DNA of 64,000 nucleotides from Kitasatospora setae KM-6054 (GTDB lineage Bacteria > Actinomycetota > Actinomycetes > Streptomycetales > Streptomycetaceae): NCBI RefSeq assembly GCF_000269985.1, contig NC_016109.1:6103001-6167000 (forward strand), written 5' to 3'. The notes under the pieces are model-generated. The model did no database searches. It was not told the origin of the DNA and worked only from the letters and a program-made list of their open reading frames with translations. This document shows, one piece after another, positions 42,201 through 50,219 of this stretch. The position numbers were made by a program, and so were the translations under genes. How positions within the stretch are numbered: position 1 is the first letter of the stretch; each line of letters opens with the position of its first letter.

Positions 42201-43122
42201 CCGGGAACCCCCGGTCGCCCTCGCCGCCCTGCGCCTGGCCCGGGCCGACCGGCGCGAGCAGCTGCGCCAGGCTCTGCGCCGCGTAGAAGGTGCCCGCGCC
42301 GTCCGCGCCCGCCAGCACCACCGCGCCGTACGCGCCGCCGCCGTCGGCCGGCAGCTGCCCGGACGCCAGCAGGTGGCCGCCCGACGGCAGGCCCGCCAGG
42401 GCCGGCACCTCGGTGTCCTTCAGGCCGGCCGCCACCGCGAGCTGCCGCAGCACCCGGTCGACCGCGCCGCCCGCGCCCTCGTACGGGCCGCCGACGTACA
42501 CCACCAGCGAGCCGGCCTCCGGACGCTCCGGCGGCTGCGGGACGGCCCGCACCTCGGCCGCGCCGGCCCGGGCCAGCAGCGCGCGCACCGCGTCCACCGC
42601 CGGGCCGTCCGCGGCGTCCGCCAGCACCAGCGTCACCAGCCGGGGCACCGCCGCCGGCCGGCCGCCGGCCCGCAACTCCTGCGGGCGCGGGAAGATCTGG
42701 GGGTCCGTCAGCGAACCCAGCGGCGCGGCCGCCTCGGCCACCGCCGCGTCCGGCCGCTCGGCGCCGTCCGGCACGGCGCTGGACAGGTCCGCGCGCGGCG
42801 CGAACTCGGCTGCGAAGCCCGGCACCGGGGCGAACAGCCCGCCGACCACCGCGGCCGCCGACAGCGTCGCCGCGGCCCGCAGCGCGCTGCCCCGCCGGCC
42901 CGCCCGCCGCTCCGCCCGCACCGAGGCGAGCAGCGGCGCCGTGCCCTTGACGTCCGCGATGAACCGGTCCGCCGCCTTCGGGGCCACCTGCCGCGCCGTC
43001 CGCGCCGCCGTCCGGCGCGCCGCCAGCGCCGCCGGGTGGTACAGCACCTCGCGGAGCGCCGCGCTCCGCTCCAAGCCCTGCCGCAGCCGCCGTCCGGCCG
43101 CCACCGAAACCCGCGCCTGCAC
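39292..43122 (-). CDS. Large GH84-like beta-N-acetylglucosaminidase-family protein, possibly catalytically altered
   Basis: A 1276-aa exported protein. An N-terminal basic region of about 80 residues precedes a hydrophobic export segment (LRAAATLSAAAVVGGLFAPV), then a GH20b-like domain (IFPRPQELRAGGRPAAVPRL), a GH84-like barrel (about 310-600; GTAESFFGAPWSAAQRLAAV, NYFLYAPGGDPY), helical and beta domains, a NEW3-like domain and a C-terminal F5/8-type carbohydrate-binding domain (DGDPATSWSSPASDGAWLRL). The segment FQLDFRNVSYDEWHC aligns with GH84 'LDDIDYxxWxC', so the catalytic Asp-Asp pair appears replaced by Arg-Asn. GTG 43122 has GAGGAGG upstream. Confidence 0.75.
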   Translation of the reverse strand: MQARVSVAAGRRLRQGLERSAALREVLYHPAALAARRTAARTARQVAPKAADRFIADVKGTAPLLASVRAERRAGRRGSALRAAATLSAAAVVGGLFAPVPGFAAEFAPRADLSSAVPDGAERPDAAVAEAAAPLGSLTDPQIFPRPQELRAGGRPAAVPRLVTLVLADAADGPAVDAVRALLARAGAAEVRAVPQPPERPEAGSLVVYVGGPYEGAGGAVDRVLRQLAVAAGLKDTEVPALAGLPSGGHLLASGQLPADGGGAYGAVVLAGADGAGTFYAAQSLAQLLAPVGPGQAQGGEGDRGFPGVLVRDWPSGAALRGTAESFFGAPWSAAQRLAAVDFLGRTKQNYFLYAPGGDPYRAQRWREAYPARQADELAELAARARANHVTAAYSVAPGQSFCFSSGKDVDALVGKLDGLRRLGFRAFQLDFRNVSYDEWHCGADRRKYGTGPVAAAKAQTALTAAVRERLVAGHPDLAPLSVVPTEYLKQGSTPYRAALAAGLPGGVQVAWSGGAAIPKQVTGEQADATAALFGRPLMTLDNYPVNDSAPDRLFLGGYTGRDPEVARRSAVLLTSAMSQPVASRIPLATAADFGWQPDGYLPERSLAAALRLLTAGPAQRDAAAALAGNSASSPLGGEESAYLAPLVERFWAAAEPSSGAPVDGARLREAARPLREAFAVMADAPRTLAGDPLAADAAPWLARLSAYGSAGRAALDVLEAQQGGDGTAAWRARMELGRQRGVLEQNPVTVGRGVLDAFLDRAAKSADTWSGITAGAAPTTTLGTAHDHGPALMADGSDETFYWSSAPPQVGDSFGLDLGTPKPLGSVTVLMGGGDDPDAAPAADDYLRDGVLEYWSGSGGWHRLAAVHGQRTVRATAPAGAVAKAVRLRATGGQSGAVAVREFTAAAPDTVDTAVSGPPAAPGSSPQAVLSGDPDSAFRAAAPPAEGDAPLTVELGAARPLDRLTVLTDPTVRAEATAQARRPDGGWTDLGPVKPGYNELRADGGPVEALRLVWRPGGEAPVVNQVIPWWADVPAARLALAEPTLDVVAGAAAPAQARATVESGRPDALAGTLRAEVPAVARGLAVAPPPALTVPRGGRVVAPLLVTAAADTPSGTYRVPVVFAAGALTVRQELLVHVVPPVGGADLARTADASSSGDDSARTPAAAVADGDPATSWSSPASDGAWLRLRLPQPVRLGSAVLHWGAAYASAYRLESSADGVNWTTVAEVGNGQGGTETVRFDAPDTRYLRVQGVSRATRYGYALSGVELYAVQEP

Positions 43123-43429
43123 CGGAGCCTCCTCGCCCGAAACGCCAGCTCACCGGCCCCCGCCGCCCCGGCCCAGCCCCCCTCGGCCACCCGGCCCGCC
43201 CACCCCACCAGCTACCCGCGCCGCTGTCAACGCCCCTGGCGGCTATGTCCGTTATCGCCCGAAAAGGCCGATGCCCGGCGTGCCGCGCGGCAACCGCCCG
43301 GACGCACGTTCACCCGACCGGTGCGGGCGCGCGGCCGTGTCGGTCGGGGTCGGCGGGCGGCGGCGCGGGTAGGACTGAGGCTGTCTACATCGTCGGCGTC
43401 GGGGAGCACCCGAGGACGGAGCGCGCCGG
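43123..43429. other. Divergent promoter region of the GH84-like gene and malQ
   Basis: A 307-base gap with no plausible gene. The left half is C/G homopolymer-rich; the middle (43240-43275) is relatively AT-rich and probably holds promoters. CGTTCACCCG at 43307-43316 resembles the core of the 23-bp repeats upstream of mscS, but only ten bases match. Confidence 0.4.
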
Positions 43430-45631
43430 GTGGCCGCATACCTTGACCGCGAGCACGCGGGGTCCGAGCAGGTCCCGGCGGAGGACAACCCGCCCGCCCC
43501 ACCGGAGTTGACGGCGCTGGCGCACGCGTACGGGGTGGACACCCGCTACGACGCCGGGGCCGGTCCGGTGGAGGTCGGCGCGCGGACGCTGACCGCCGTG
43601 CTGGCCGCGCTCGGGGTCGACGCCGGGACGCCGGAGTCGACCGCGCAGGCGCTGGAGCGGCACCGCGAGGACGCCGCGGCCCGGCTGCTGCCGCCCACCG
43701 TGGTGGCCTGGCGGGGGCGGCGCACCGCGCTGGACCTGCCGGCCGGGGCCGAGGTCCGGATCGAGCTGGAACAGGGCGGCGAAGCCTGGGAGTTGACGGC
43801 CGAGCACGCGCACTGGCTGCCCGAGGACCTGCCGCTCGGCCGGCACGCGCTGGACGTCCGGGCCGGCGAACGGGCCGCCCGGGCCGTCCTGGTGGTCGCC
43901 CCGGCGCGGATCCCCGAACCGCGCGGCCGCTCCTGGGGCTTCCTCGCCCAGCTGTACTCGGTGCTGAGCGAACGCTCCTGGGGCATGGGCGACCTGGCCG
44001 ACCTCGCCGAGCTCGCCCAGTGGGCCGGCGCCGAACTCGGCGCGGGCTTCCTGCAGATCAACCCGCTGCACGCGGGCATGCCCGGCGCCCCCTCCGACCC
44101 GTCCCCGTACCGCCCGTCCTCGCGCCGCTTCGCCGACCCGGTGCACCTGCGGATCGAGGCCGTCCCCGAGTACGCCCGGCACGACGGGGTCCGCGACCTG
44201 GCCCGGCGGGCCCGGCTGCTGCGCGAGGAGGTGCTGGAGCACGACGCGCTGATCGACCGCGACGCGGTCTGGTCGCTCAAGCGCCAGGCCCTGGAGCTGC
44301 TGCACACCGTGGAGCGCGGGGTCGGCCGGGAGGCCGCGTACCGGGCGTTCGTCCGGCGCGAGGGCGAGTGGCTGGAGCGGTACGCGGTGTGGAACGCGCT
44401 GGCCGAGGCGCACGGCGGCGGCTGGCACGCCTGGCCGAAGGGCCTGCGCCACCCCGCCAACCCGCAGGTGGCCGCCGCCAAGGCCGAGTTGAAGGACCGG
44501 ATCGAGTTCCACCGCTGGCTGGCCTGGCTGGTCGACGAGCAGCTGCACGCCGCCCAGCGGGCCGCCGTCGACGCCGGCATGCCGATCGGCCTGATCCACG
44601 ACCTCGCGGTCGGCGTCCACCCCGACGGCGCCGACGCCTGGGCCCTCCAGGACGTGCTGGCCGCCGGCATCTCCACCGGCGCCCCGCCGGACGCGTTCAA
44701 CGCCCACGGCCAGGACTGGGGCCTGCCGCCCTGGCGCCCCGACGCCCTCGCCGAGGCCGGCTACGCCCCGTTCGCCGAGCTGATCCGGGCCTCCGCCCGG
44801 CACGCCGGCGCGATCCGGATCGACCACGTGATGGGCCTGTTCCGGCTCTGGTGGGTCCCGGCCGGGGCCCGCCCCACCGAGGGCACCTACGTCCGCTACG
44901 ACGCCGAGGCGATGCTCGCCGTCCTCGCCCTGGAGGCCCACCGGGCCGGCGCCGCCGTCATCGGCGAGGACCTCGGCACCGTCGAGCCCGGCGTCCGCGA
45001 GCGGCTCGCCGACCACGGCGTGCTCGGCACCTCGGTGCTCTGGTTCGAACGGGACTGGCAGGCCGGCGGCGCCGTGCTGCCCCCCGAGCGCTGGCGCCCC
45101 GGCTGCCTGGCCACCCTCACCACCCACGACCTGCCCTCCACCGCCGCCCGGCTGACCGGCGAACACGTCGAGCTCCGCCACCACCTCGGCCTGCTGGCCC
45201 GCCCGCTGGCCGAGGAGCAGGACGCCGCCGCCCGCGAACTCGCCGACTGGCAGCGCGAACTCGTCCGGATCGGCGTGCTCGCCGAGAACGAGCCCGCCAC
45301 CCCCGAGGCGCTGTACGCCTACCTGCTGGCCACCCCCGCCGCGCTGGTCGGCGTCTGGCTCCCCGACACCGTCGGCGACCCCCGCCCGCAGAACCTCCCC
45401 GGCACCTGGGACCAGTACCCCAACTGGCGCCTCCCGGTCGCCGACGCCGACGGCACCCCCCGCACCCTCGACGCCCTCGCCGCCGCCGCCGGCACCGCGG
45501 GCATCGCCGCCACCCTCGCCCCGCTCGACGCCCCGCCCGCGCCGCCGGCCGCCGTCCCGTCCGCGCCGCCGGCTGCGGTCCGGCCGGCGGGACACGCCGA
45601 CAGGCGCACCCCGCCGGGCGCGGCACTGTAG
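43430..45631 (+). CDS. malQ: 4-alpha-glucanotransferase (amylomaltase)
   Basis: A 733-aa GH77 enzyme with the N-terminal extension usual in actinobacteria (about residues 1-165), then the catalytic barrel: WGFLAQLYSVLSERSWGMGD, QINPLHAGMPG, SPYRPSSRRF, nucleophile Asp in AIRIDHVMGLFRLWW, acid/base Glu in IGEDLGTV and TTHDLPSTAA. It transfers alpha-1,4-glucan segments in maltodextrin/glycogen metabolism. The C-terminus has an Ala/Pro-rich tail beyond the fold. GTG 43430 has GGACGGAG upstream. Cytosolic; no signal peptide. Confidence 0.93.
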   Translation: MAAYLDREHAGSEQVPAEDNPPAPPELTALAHAYGVDTRYDAGAGPVEVGARTLTAVLAALGVDAGTPESTAQALERHREDAAARLLPPTVVAWRGRRTALDLPAGAEVRIELEQGGEAWELTAEHAHWLPEDLPLGRHALDVRAGERAARAVLVVAPARIPEPRGRSWGFLAQLYSVLSERSWGMGDLADLAELAQWAGAELGAGFLQINPLHAGMPGAPSDPSPYRPSSRRFADPVHLRIEAVPEYARHDGVRDLARRARLLREEVLEHDALIDRDAVWSLKRQALELLHTVERGVGREAAYRAFVRREGEWLERYAVWNALAEAHGGGWHAWPKGLRHPANPQVAAAKAELKDRIEFHRWLAWLVDEQLHAAQRAAVDAGMPIGLIHDLAVGVHPDGADAWALQDVLAAGISTGAPPDAFNAHGQDWGLPPWRPDALAEAGYAPFAELIRASARHAGAIRIDHVMGLFRLWWVPAGARPTEGTYVRYDAEAMLAVLALEAHRAGAAVIGEDLGTVEPGVRERLADHGVLGTSVLWFERDWQAGGAVLPPERWRPGCLATLTTHDLPSTAARLTGEHVELRHHLGLLARPLAEEQDAAARELADWQRELVRIGVLAENEPATPEALYAYLLATPAALVGVWLPDTVGDPRPQNLPGTWDQYPNWRLPVADADGTPRTLDALAAAAGTAGIAATLAPLDAPPAPPAAVPSAPPAAVRPAGHADRRTPPGAAL

Positions 45632-45639
45632 GGGGCCGG

Positions 45640-45645
45640 TACCTT
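45640..45645 (+). promoter_or_regulatory. -10-like element for leaderless small membrane protein mRNA
   Basis: TACCTT is followed by seven bases and GTG 45653, the same spacing as at 579, 21260 and 61344. Confidence 0.4.
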
Positions 45646-45652
45646 GGGAAAC

Positions 45653-45874
45653 GTGGACAAGAGGAACGCAATGCGCGCCGGTGCGGTCACCGCGGCGGCC
45701 ACGCTGATGATGATCATGTCGTCGCCCGCGATGGCGCTCACGCGCGACGACGGCGACGACCCCGGCTCCGGCCTGGGCGTCGGCGCAACCCTGGGCCTGT
45801 TCATCGGCCTCCCGATCCTCGCCTTCGCGGTGATCGCGGGCCTCTGCATGATCCCGGGCGGCAAGAAGAAGTAA
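45653..45874 (+). CDS. Small conserved exported/membrane protein
   Basis: A 73-aa protein starting MDKRNAMRAGAVTAAATLMM. A signal-like helix ends S-S-P-A-M-A, then an acidic LTRDDGDDPG stretch, one transmembrane helix (LGLFIGLPILAFAVIAGLCM) and a G-G-K-K-K tail. I recall similar streptomycete proteins carrying the same LTRDDGDDPG motif, with no known function. GTG 45653 fits the leaderless spacing; ATG 45671 with a GAGGA site is a real alternative, giving 67 aa. It lies 21 bases after malQ. Confidence 0.65.
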   Translation: MDKRNAMRAGAVTAAATLMMIMSSPAMALTRDDGDDPGSGLGVGATLGLFIGLPILAFAVIAGLCMIPGGKKK

Positions 45875-45898
45875 CCCGGGCCGGCCCGGCCCGGACCC

Positions 45899-45953
45899 GC
45901 GGCGGCGACCGCCGGATCCCGACACCCGTCGGTGATCCGGCGGTCGCCGCCGC
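45899..45953. terminator. Strong terminator hairpin
   Basis: A perfect 20-bp stem (45899-45918 with 45934-45953) and 15-base loop lies 24 bases past the small membrane protein stop. Confidence 0.85.
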
Positions 45954-46061
45954 GTTCCCGCCGTGCGCGGGCGGCCAGGGTGGCGGCGGGGCCGGAGGTG
46001 ATGGATCATCAGGCGGGACGAAGCCCCTCCCCATCCGTCTCCTCACCCGCTCGGAGCCCCG

Positions 46062-46778
46062 ATGTTTCGTCCCGCCCTCGCCGCGGCCCTCGTGCTCGCC
46101 GCGCCGGTCGCCCTCGCCGTACCGGCCGCTGCCGGTCCCGCGCTCCCCAACAGCGCGGACAAGGTCCTCTGGGCCGCCGACACCGCCCGGGGGCCCTCCT
46201 CCTTCGCCGCCGTCCAGTGCAAGGCCGGCAACTTCGGCACCGTCCAGGACGCCGCCAAGGGCAAGGTCTGGCGCGCGAAGCAGGTCGCCGGGGAGGAGCG
46301 CTGCGAGACGCTGAGCCCCGACCTGACGAACGGCAGCACGATCTACGTCGGCTGGTCCTCCCGGGTGCGGATCGACGACGACCAGAGCCGCTACGTCTTC
46401 CAGCTCAAGTGCTCGCCCAGCGAGGGCACCGCCAACCACCCCGTCGAGATCGACATCGCCGACGGCCGCGTCCGCCTCCAGGAGTGGGACACCGACCACG
46501 TCGCCCACCCGATCTGGAGCGCCCCCGTCGGCAACGACCAGTGGCACCGCTACGTCCTCAAGCTCCGGCTCGGCCGGACCGACGGCACCATCGACTTCTG
46601 GTACGACGGCGTCAAGCAGACCTTCACCACCGGTTCCGGCACCTACACCGGCACCACCTGGGACGGCACCCGGAACTACCTCAAGTGGGGCTCCTACCAC
46701 CCCTCCCCGGCCGACGCCGTCAACACCTTCACCAGCCCGGTGATCGCCACCACCTACGACCTGGTGAAGGGCCGCTGA
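46062..46778 (+). CDS. Secreted heparin-lyase-I/PL20-like polysaccharide lyase
   Basis: A 238-aa secreted protein with a signal peptide (MFRPALAAALVLAAPVALAV, cut after AAAG or nearby) and a concanavalin-like jelly-roll fold: YVGWSSRVRIDDDQSRYVFQ, WHRYVLKLRLGRTDGTIDFW, TWDGTRNYLKWGSYHPSP. The Y-L-K-W-G-x-Y motif and Gln/Lys-containing central strand (VFQLK) resemble heparin lyase I and glucuronan lyases (PL20), which cleave acidic polysaccharides by beta-elimination. Substrate is unproven. It converges with apbE only seven bases downstream. Confidence 0.72.
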   Translation: MFRPALAAALVLAAPVALAVPAAAGPALPNSADKVLWAADTARGPSSFAAVQCKAGNFGTVQDAAKGKVWRAKQVAGEERCETLSPDLTNGSTIYVGWSSRVRIDDDQSRYVFQLKCSPSEGTANHPVEIDIADGRVRLQEWDTDHVAHPIWSAPVGNDQWHRYVLKLRLGRTDGTIDFWYDGVKQTFTTGSGTYTGTTWDGTRNYLKWGSYHPSPADAVNTFTSPVIATTYDLVKGR

Positions 46779-46785
46779 GCCCGGG

Positions 46786-47502
46786 TCAGCCCCAGCCCCC
46801 GGTCGTCTCCTGCCGCCCGTCCGGGTGGATCGCCAGCGCCCGGACGCCCTTCGCGTCGAGCCAGCGCAGCGCCCGCGCGCCCATCGCGAACGCGGCGGTG
46901 GCCAGGGCGTCCACCCGGGCGAGGCCGGGGCCGACCAGGGTGAGCGAGGCGAGGGCGGCGGCGGGCAGGCCGGTGTGCGGGTCGATGACGTGCGGGCCGC
47001 GCTCCGCGGTGCCGGAGGTGGCGACGGCCAGGTCGTGGCCGGTGACGACGCGGGCGACGGAGCCCGCGCGGTGCGGGTCGGCGATGCCGACCCGCCACGG
47101 CCCGCCCGCGCTCTGGACGTCGCCGCCGCCGCTGACGCAGTGCTGCCGGGAGCCGGCCGCGCGCAGCGCCCGGGAGGCCTCCTCGACGGCCCAGCCCTTG
47201 ACGTAGCCGCTGGGGTCGAGCCGGCCGCCGGGCGTCGCGGTGAAGTAGCCGCCGGTCTCCGCGCCGAGCTCCGCGCACCGCTCCAGCACCCACCGGACCT
47301 CGGGGTCGGCGTCCGCCGGGGCGAGTTCCCCGCGCCCGAGCCGGCTGATCTCGCTCTCCGGCCGGTACGTCGAGAACAGCGCGTCGATCCGGTGCAGCCG
47401 CTCCACGATCCGCCGGATCGCCGGGCCGGTCCCCGGCCCGGGGTCGCGGACGGCGAACGAGAAGACCGTCCCCATCACGTGCTCGACGTGGCGGGCGGTC
47501 AC
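46786..47502 (-). CDS. apbE: FAD:protein FMN transferase
   Basis: A 238-aa ApbE-family enzyme that covalently attaches FMN from FAD to Thr/Ser of target proteins. Motifs: HVMGTVFSFAV at the N-terminus, FSTYRPESEISRL, GYVKGWAVEEA, SGGGDVQSAG and DPHTGLPAAAL with Mg2+-binding residues. It is shorter than the roughly 300-350 aa of many ApbE proteins and has no signal peptide, so it may act before target export. GTG 47502 overlaps the stop of the FMN-binding protein gene (GTGA), its evident substrate. Confidence 0.9.
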   Translation of the reverse strand: MTARHVEHVMGTVFSFAVRDPGPGTGPAIRRIVERLHRIDALFSTYRPESEISRLGRGELAPADADPEVRWVLERCAELGAETGGYFTATPGGRLDPSGYVKGWAVEEASRALRAAGSRQHCVSGGGDVQSAGGPWRVGIADPHRAGSVARVVTGHDLAVATSGTAERGPHVIDPHTGLPAAALASLTLVGPGLARVDALATAAFAMGARALRWLDAKGVRALAIHPDGRQETTGGWG

Positions 47503-47957
47503 TTCTTCGCCTGGTCGAGGGCGCTCTGCAGCGAGCGGACGTAGCCCTCGCTGGTGTACGTCGCGCCGGAGACCACGTCGATGTCCGCGCTCTGGGCGGC
47601 TATCGCCTCCTGGTTGAGGACCGGGACGGCGTACTCGTTGGTCTCCCGGTCGCGGCGGTCGCGGGTGGGGTACTGGAGCACGTCGATCCGGCTGATCCGC
47701 GTCCCGGCCATGGTGACCTTGACCTGCACCGGCCCGTACCGGGTGTTGACCGCGCTGCCGGTCAGGGTCCGGGAGTCCGCGCCGGTGTCCTGCGCGGTGC
47801 CGTTGTCGGTTGAGCCGGTCGAGCCGGTCGAGCCGGTGGCGCCGGTCGAGCCGGTGGCGGAGATGGTGCGGCTGGCGGCCGGGTCGTGCGGCTTCAGGGC
47901 GAGCAGCAGGACGACTCCGGCGGCGGTCGCGGAGGCGGTGATGACGGCGCGTCGCAT
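47499..47957 (-). CDS. FMN-binding-domain protein, covalently flavinylated
   Basis: A 152-aa exported protein. An N-terminal hydrophobic anchor (MRRAVITASATAAGVVLLLA), a low-complexity T-G-S repeat linker (about residues 35-50, encoded by tandem repeats near 47814-47860), then an FMN_bind domain with VNTRYGPVQVKVTMAGTRIS and flavinylation motif VVSGATYTS, whose Thr should carry FMN added by the coupled ApbE. It lies 14 bases after the ferric-reductase-like gene, so it probably takes electrons from it on the outer face of the membrane. Confidence 0.88.
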   Translation of the reverse strand: MRRAVITASATAAGVVLLLALKPHDPAASRTISATGSTGATGSTGSTGSTDNGTAQDTGADSRTLTGSAVNTRYGPVQVKVTMAGTRISRIDVLQYPTRDRRDRETNEYAVPVLNQEAIAAQSADIDVVSGATYTSEGYVRSLQSALDQAKK

Positions 47958-47971
47958 GGCGGCGGGTGCTC

Positions 47972-49333
47972 CTAGAGGGCGAAGGACTCGTGGTGGATGC
48001 GGGAGGCCCGGACCCCGGCGGCGCGCAGGGCGCGCACCGCGTCGGCGGCGAACTCCTCCGGCCCGCACAGGTAGACCTCGTGCCGGGCCAGGCCGGGGAC
48101 GAGCCGGCCGAGCGCCGCGCCCAGCTCGCCGACCTCGGCCCGGCCGCCGAGCAGCTCGTGCACCCGGACGCCGCGCCGCTCGGCGACGGCGGCCAGCTCG
48201 CGGCGGAACAGCACGTCCTCGGCGCGGCGGGCGCGCTGCACCAGGGTGACCCGGCCCGGCAGCGTCTCGGCCAGCGCCCGCAGCGGGGTGACGCCGACGC
48301 CCGCGCCGAGCAGCAGCACCGGGGCGCCGCCGCCGTGCAGCCGGCGCGCGGTGAACGCCCCGTACGGGCCCTCGGCGCGGACCTTCGTGCCGGGGGCGAG
48401 CCGGGCCAGGGCCGCGCTGTGGCTGCCCAGGTCCTTGACGGTGAAGCGGAGGAAGCGCGGGTGCGGGGGAGCGGAGAGCGAGTACGGGTTGGCGGCCCAG
48501 CGCAGCTGCGGGGTGACGAACTGGAGCCGGAAGAACTGCCCGGGTTCGGCGCGCAGTTCGTCCAGGTGCCGGCCGGTCAGGAAGACCGAGACGACGCCCG
48601 GGCCCTCGGCGCGCACCTCGGCGACCTCCAGCCGGTGCCGCCGGTCGCGCAGGTACGGCCGGAGCAGCCGGTACCAGGCCAGCACGGCGGCGGTGCCGAA
48701 GTACAGCGGGTACCAGGCGGCCCGCGCCGGGCCGCCGGCCAGTTCGGCGCCGGTGCTGAGCTGGTGGGCGAAGCCGAGCGCGACCGCCAGGTAGGTGGCC
48801 AGGTGCAGGTAGTACCAGGTCTCGTAGCCGAGGCGGCGGCGGGCGGCCCGGGCGGAGACCGCGCCGGTGCCGAGCAGCAGCAGGGTCGCGGCGGTGGCCT
48901 TCAGCATGTCGGGGAAGTGGAACACCATCTCGACGGTCTGGCCCCACAGGCCCTGCCCGTCGGTCAGCGCGTAGCCCCAGATCACGGTCAGCACGTGGAC
49001 GGTGACCAGCGCGACCAGGTAGCGGCCGCCGTACGCGTGCCAGCGGGCCAGCCGGTCCGCGCCGACCTCGCGCTCCAGCAGCGGGATCCGGGCCATCAGC
49101 AGCAGCAGGACGGGCGCGGCGTAGCCGGCCAGCAGGCCGGTGATCCGGCCCGCGCCGGTCAGCCAGTCGGCGGCGCCGGCCACCCGCGGGGTGTCGGCCC
49201 ACCACAGCGCGAGCACGCCGAGCGCGCCGAGCGCGACCAGGGCGAGCGCCCCGCGCCGGACGGCGTCCGGGGGCAGCGCCCGGCGCGGGGCGGCGCGCCG
49301 GGCGGCCCGGGCGGGAGCGGACGGTGCGGTCAA
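47972..49333 (-). CDS. Ferric-reductase-like transmembrane flavohaem oxidoreductase
   Basis: A 453-aa membrane protein. About six helices (residues 35-230) include a ferric-reductase-like haem-binding core with His in WHAYGGRYLVALVTVHVLTV and TWYYLHLATYLAVALGFAHQ. The C-terminal cytosolic FAD/NAD(P) reductase domain has NPYSLSAPP, VRAEGPYGAF, LLGAGVGVTPLRA and YLCGPEEF. It would move electrons from NAD(P)H across the membrane to the FMN-binding protein. TTG 49333 is chosen because AAGGAGG lies five bases upstream. It is divergent from a two-component system. Confidence 0.88.
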   Translation of the reverse strand: MTAPSAPARAARRAAPRRALPPDAVRRGALALVALGALGVLALWWADTPRVAGAADWLTGAGRITGLLAGYAAPVLLLLMARIPLLEREVGADRLARWHAYGGRYLVALVTVHVLTVIWGYALTDGQGLWGQTVEMVFHFPDMLKATAATLLLLGTGAVSARAARRRLGYETWYYLHLATYLAVALGFAHQLSTGAELAGGPARAAWYPLYFGTAAVLAWYRLLRPYLRDRRHRLEVAEVRAEGPGVVSVFLTGRHLDELRAEPGQFFRLQFVTPQLRWAANPYSLSAPPHPRFLRFTVKDLGSHSAALARLAPGTKVRAEGPYGAFTARRLHGGGAPVLLLGAGVGVTPLRALAETLPGRVTLVQRARRAEDVLFRRELAAVAERRGVRVHELLGGRAEVGELGAALGRLVPGLARHEVYLCGPEEFAADAVRALRAAGVRASRIHHESFAL

Positions 49334-49514
49334 CGGGACCTCCTTCGGTGGTACCCGGACACCGTGGCACCGCAAGTTCTCAGTTCCCTGTGAACCGGTC
49401 CGCCGACCGGCCGCCCGGGCAGGGTACCCGCGCGGGTCGGAGCAGGCGGGACAAGGCCGGACGGGATCCGGCGATCTCACCGCTTTCTCATCCCGGAACG
49501 GCACAATGGCGCCC

Positions 49515-50219
49515 ATGCGGTACGCGGACACCCCCTGGCGGGTCCTGGTCGTCGACGACGAACCCGACCTGGTCGACGTCCTGTGCGGCGCGCTGCGCTA
49601 CGAGGGCTGGCAGACCCGCGGCGTCACCGGCGGCCTGGCCGCCGTCGCGGCCGCCGCCGACTGGCGGCCGCACGCCATGGTGCTCGACGTGATGCTCCCC
49701 GACTTCGACGGGCTCGAAGTGCTGCGCCGGGTCCACGGCACCGACCCCGAGGTGCGGGTCCTCCTCCTCACCGCCCGGGACGCCGTCGAGGACCGGATCG
49801 CCGGGATCACCGCCGGCGGCGACGACTACGTCACCAAGCCGTTCAGCCTGGAGGAGGTGGTGGCCCGGCTGCGCGGCCTGCTCCGCCGCACCGCGCCGCC
49901 CGGCCCCGCCGCCCCCGGCACCCTCGCCGTCGGCGACCTCCGGCTCGACCCGGCCACCCGGGAGGCCCGGCGCGGCGGTGAGCCCGTCGACCTCAGCCCC
50001 ACCGAGTTCGCCCTGCTGCGGCACCTGATGGAGCACCCCCGGCAGGTGCTCAGCAAGGCCCAACTGCTGGACGCCGTCTGGTCCTACGACTTCGGCGGCC
50101 AGGCCCACGTGGTCGAGCTGTACATCAGCTACCTGCGCCGCAAGATCGACGCCGGCCGGGCCCCGATGATCCACACCGTCCGGGGCGCCGGCTACGTCCT
50201 GCGGGCGGCCGCCGGATGA
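49515..50219 (+). CDS. OmpR/PhoB-family response regulator
   Basis: A 234-aa regulator. Receiver domain: VLVVDDEPDLVDVL acidic pair, phospho-acceptor Asp in MVLDVMLPDFDG, LLLTARDAVEDR, Lys in YVTKPFSLEE. Winged-helix effector: LSPTEFALLRHLMEHPRQVL, VVELYISYLRRKID and VRGAGYVLR. ATG 49515 is preceded by CACAAT and exactly seven bases, so probably leaderless; ATG 49506 is in frame. Its stop overlaps the kinase start (ATGA). The divergent flavin electron-transfer operon is the nearest plausible target. Confidence 0.92.
   Translation: MRYADTPWRVLVVDDEPDLVDVLCGALRYEGWQTRGVTGGLAAVAAAADWRPHAMVLDVMLPDFDGLEVLRRVHGTDPEVRVLLLTARDAVEDRIAGITAGGDDYVTKPFSLEEVVARLRGLLRRTAPPGPAAPGTLAVGDLRLDPATREARRGGEPVDLSPTEFALLRHLMEHPRQVLSKAQLLDAVWSYDFGGQAHVVELYISYLRRKIDAGRAPMIHTVRGAGYVLRAAAG

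Noticed and set aside
43307..43321. Extra copy of the 23-bp mscS repeat before malQ
   Set aside because: Only CGTTCACCCG matches; ten bases in a GC-rich genome is too little.
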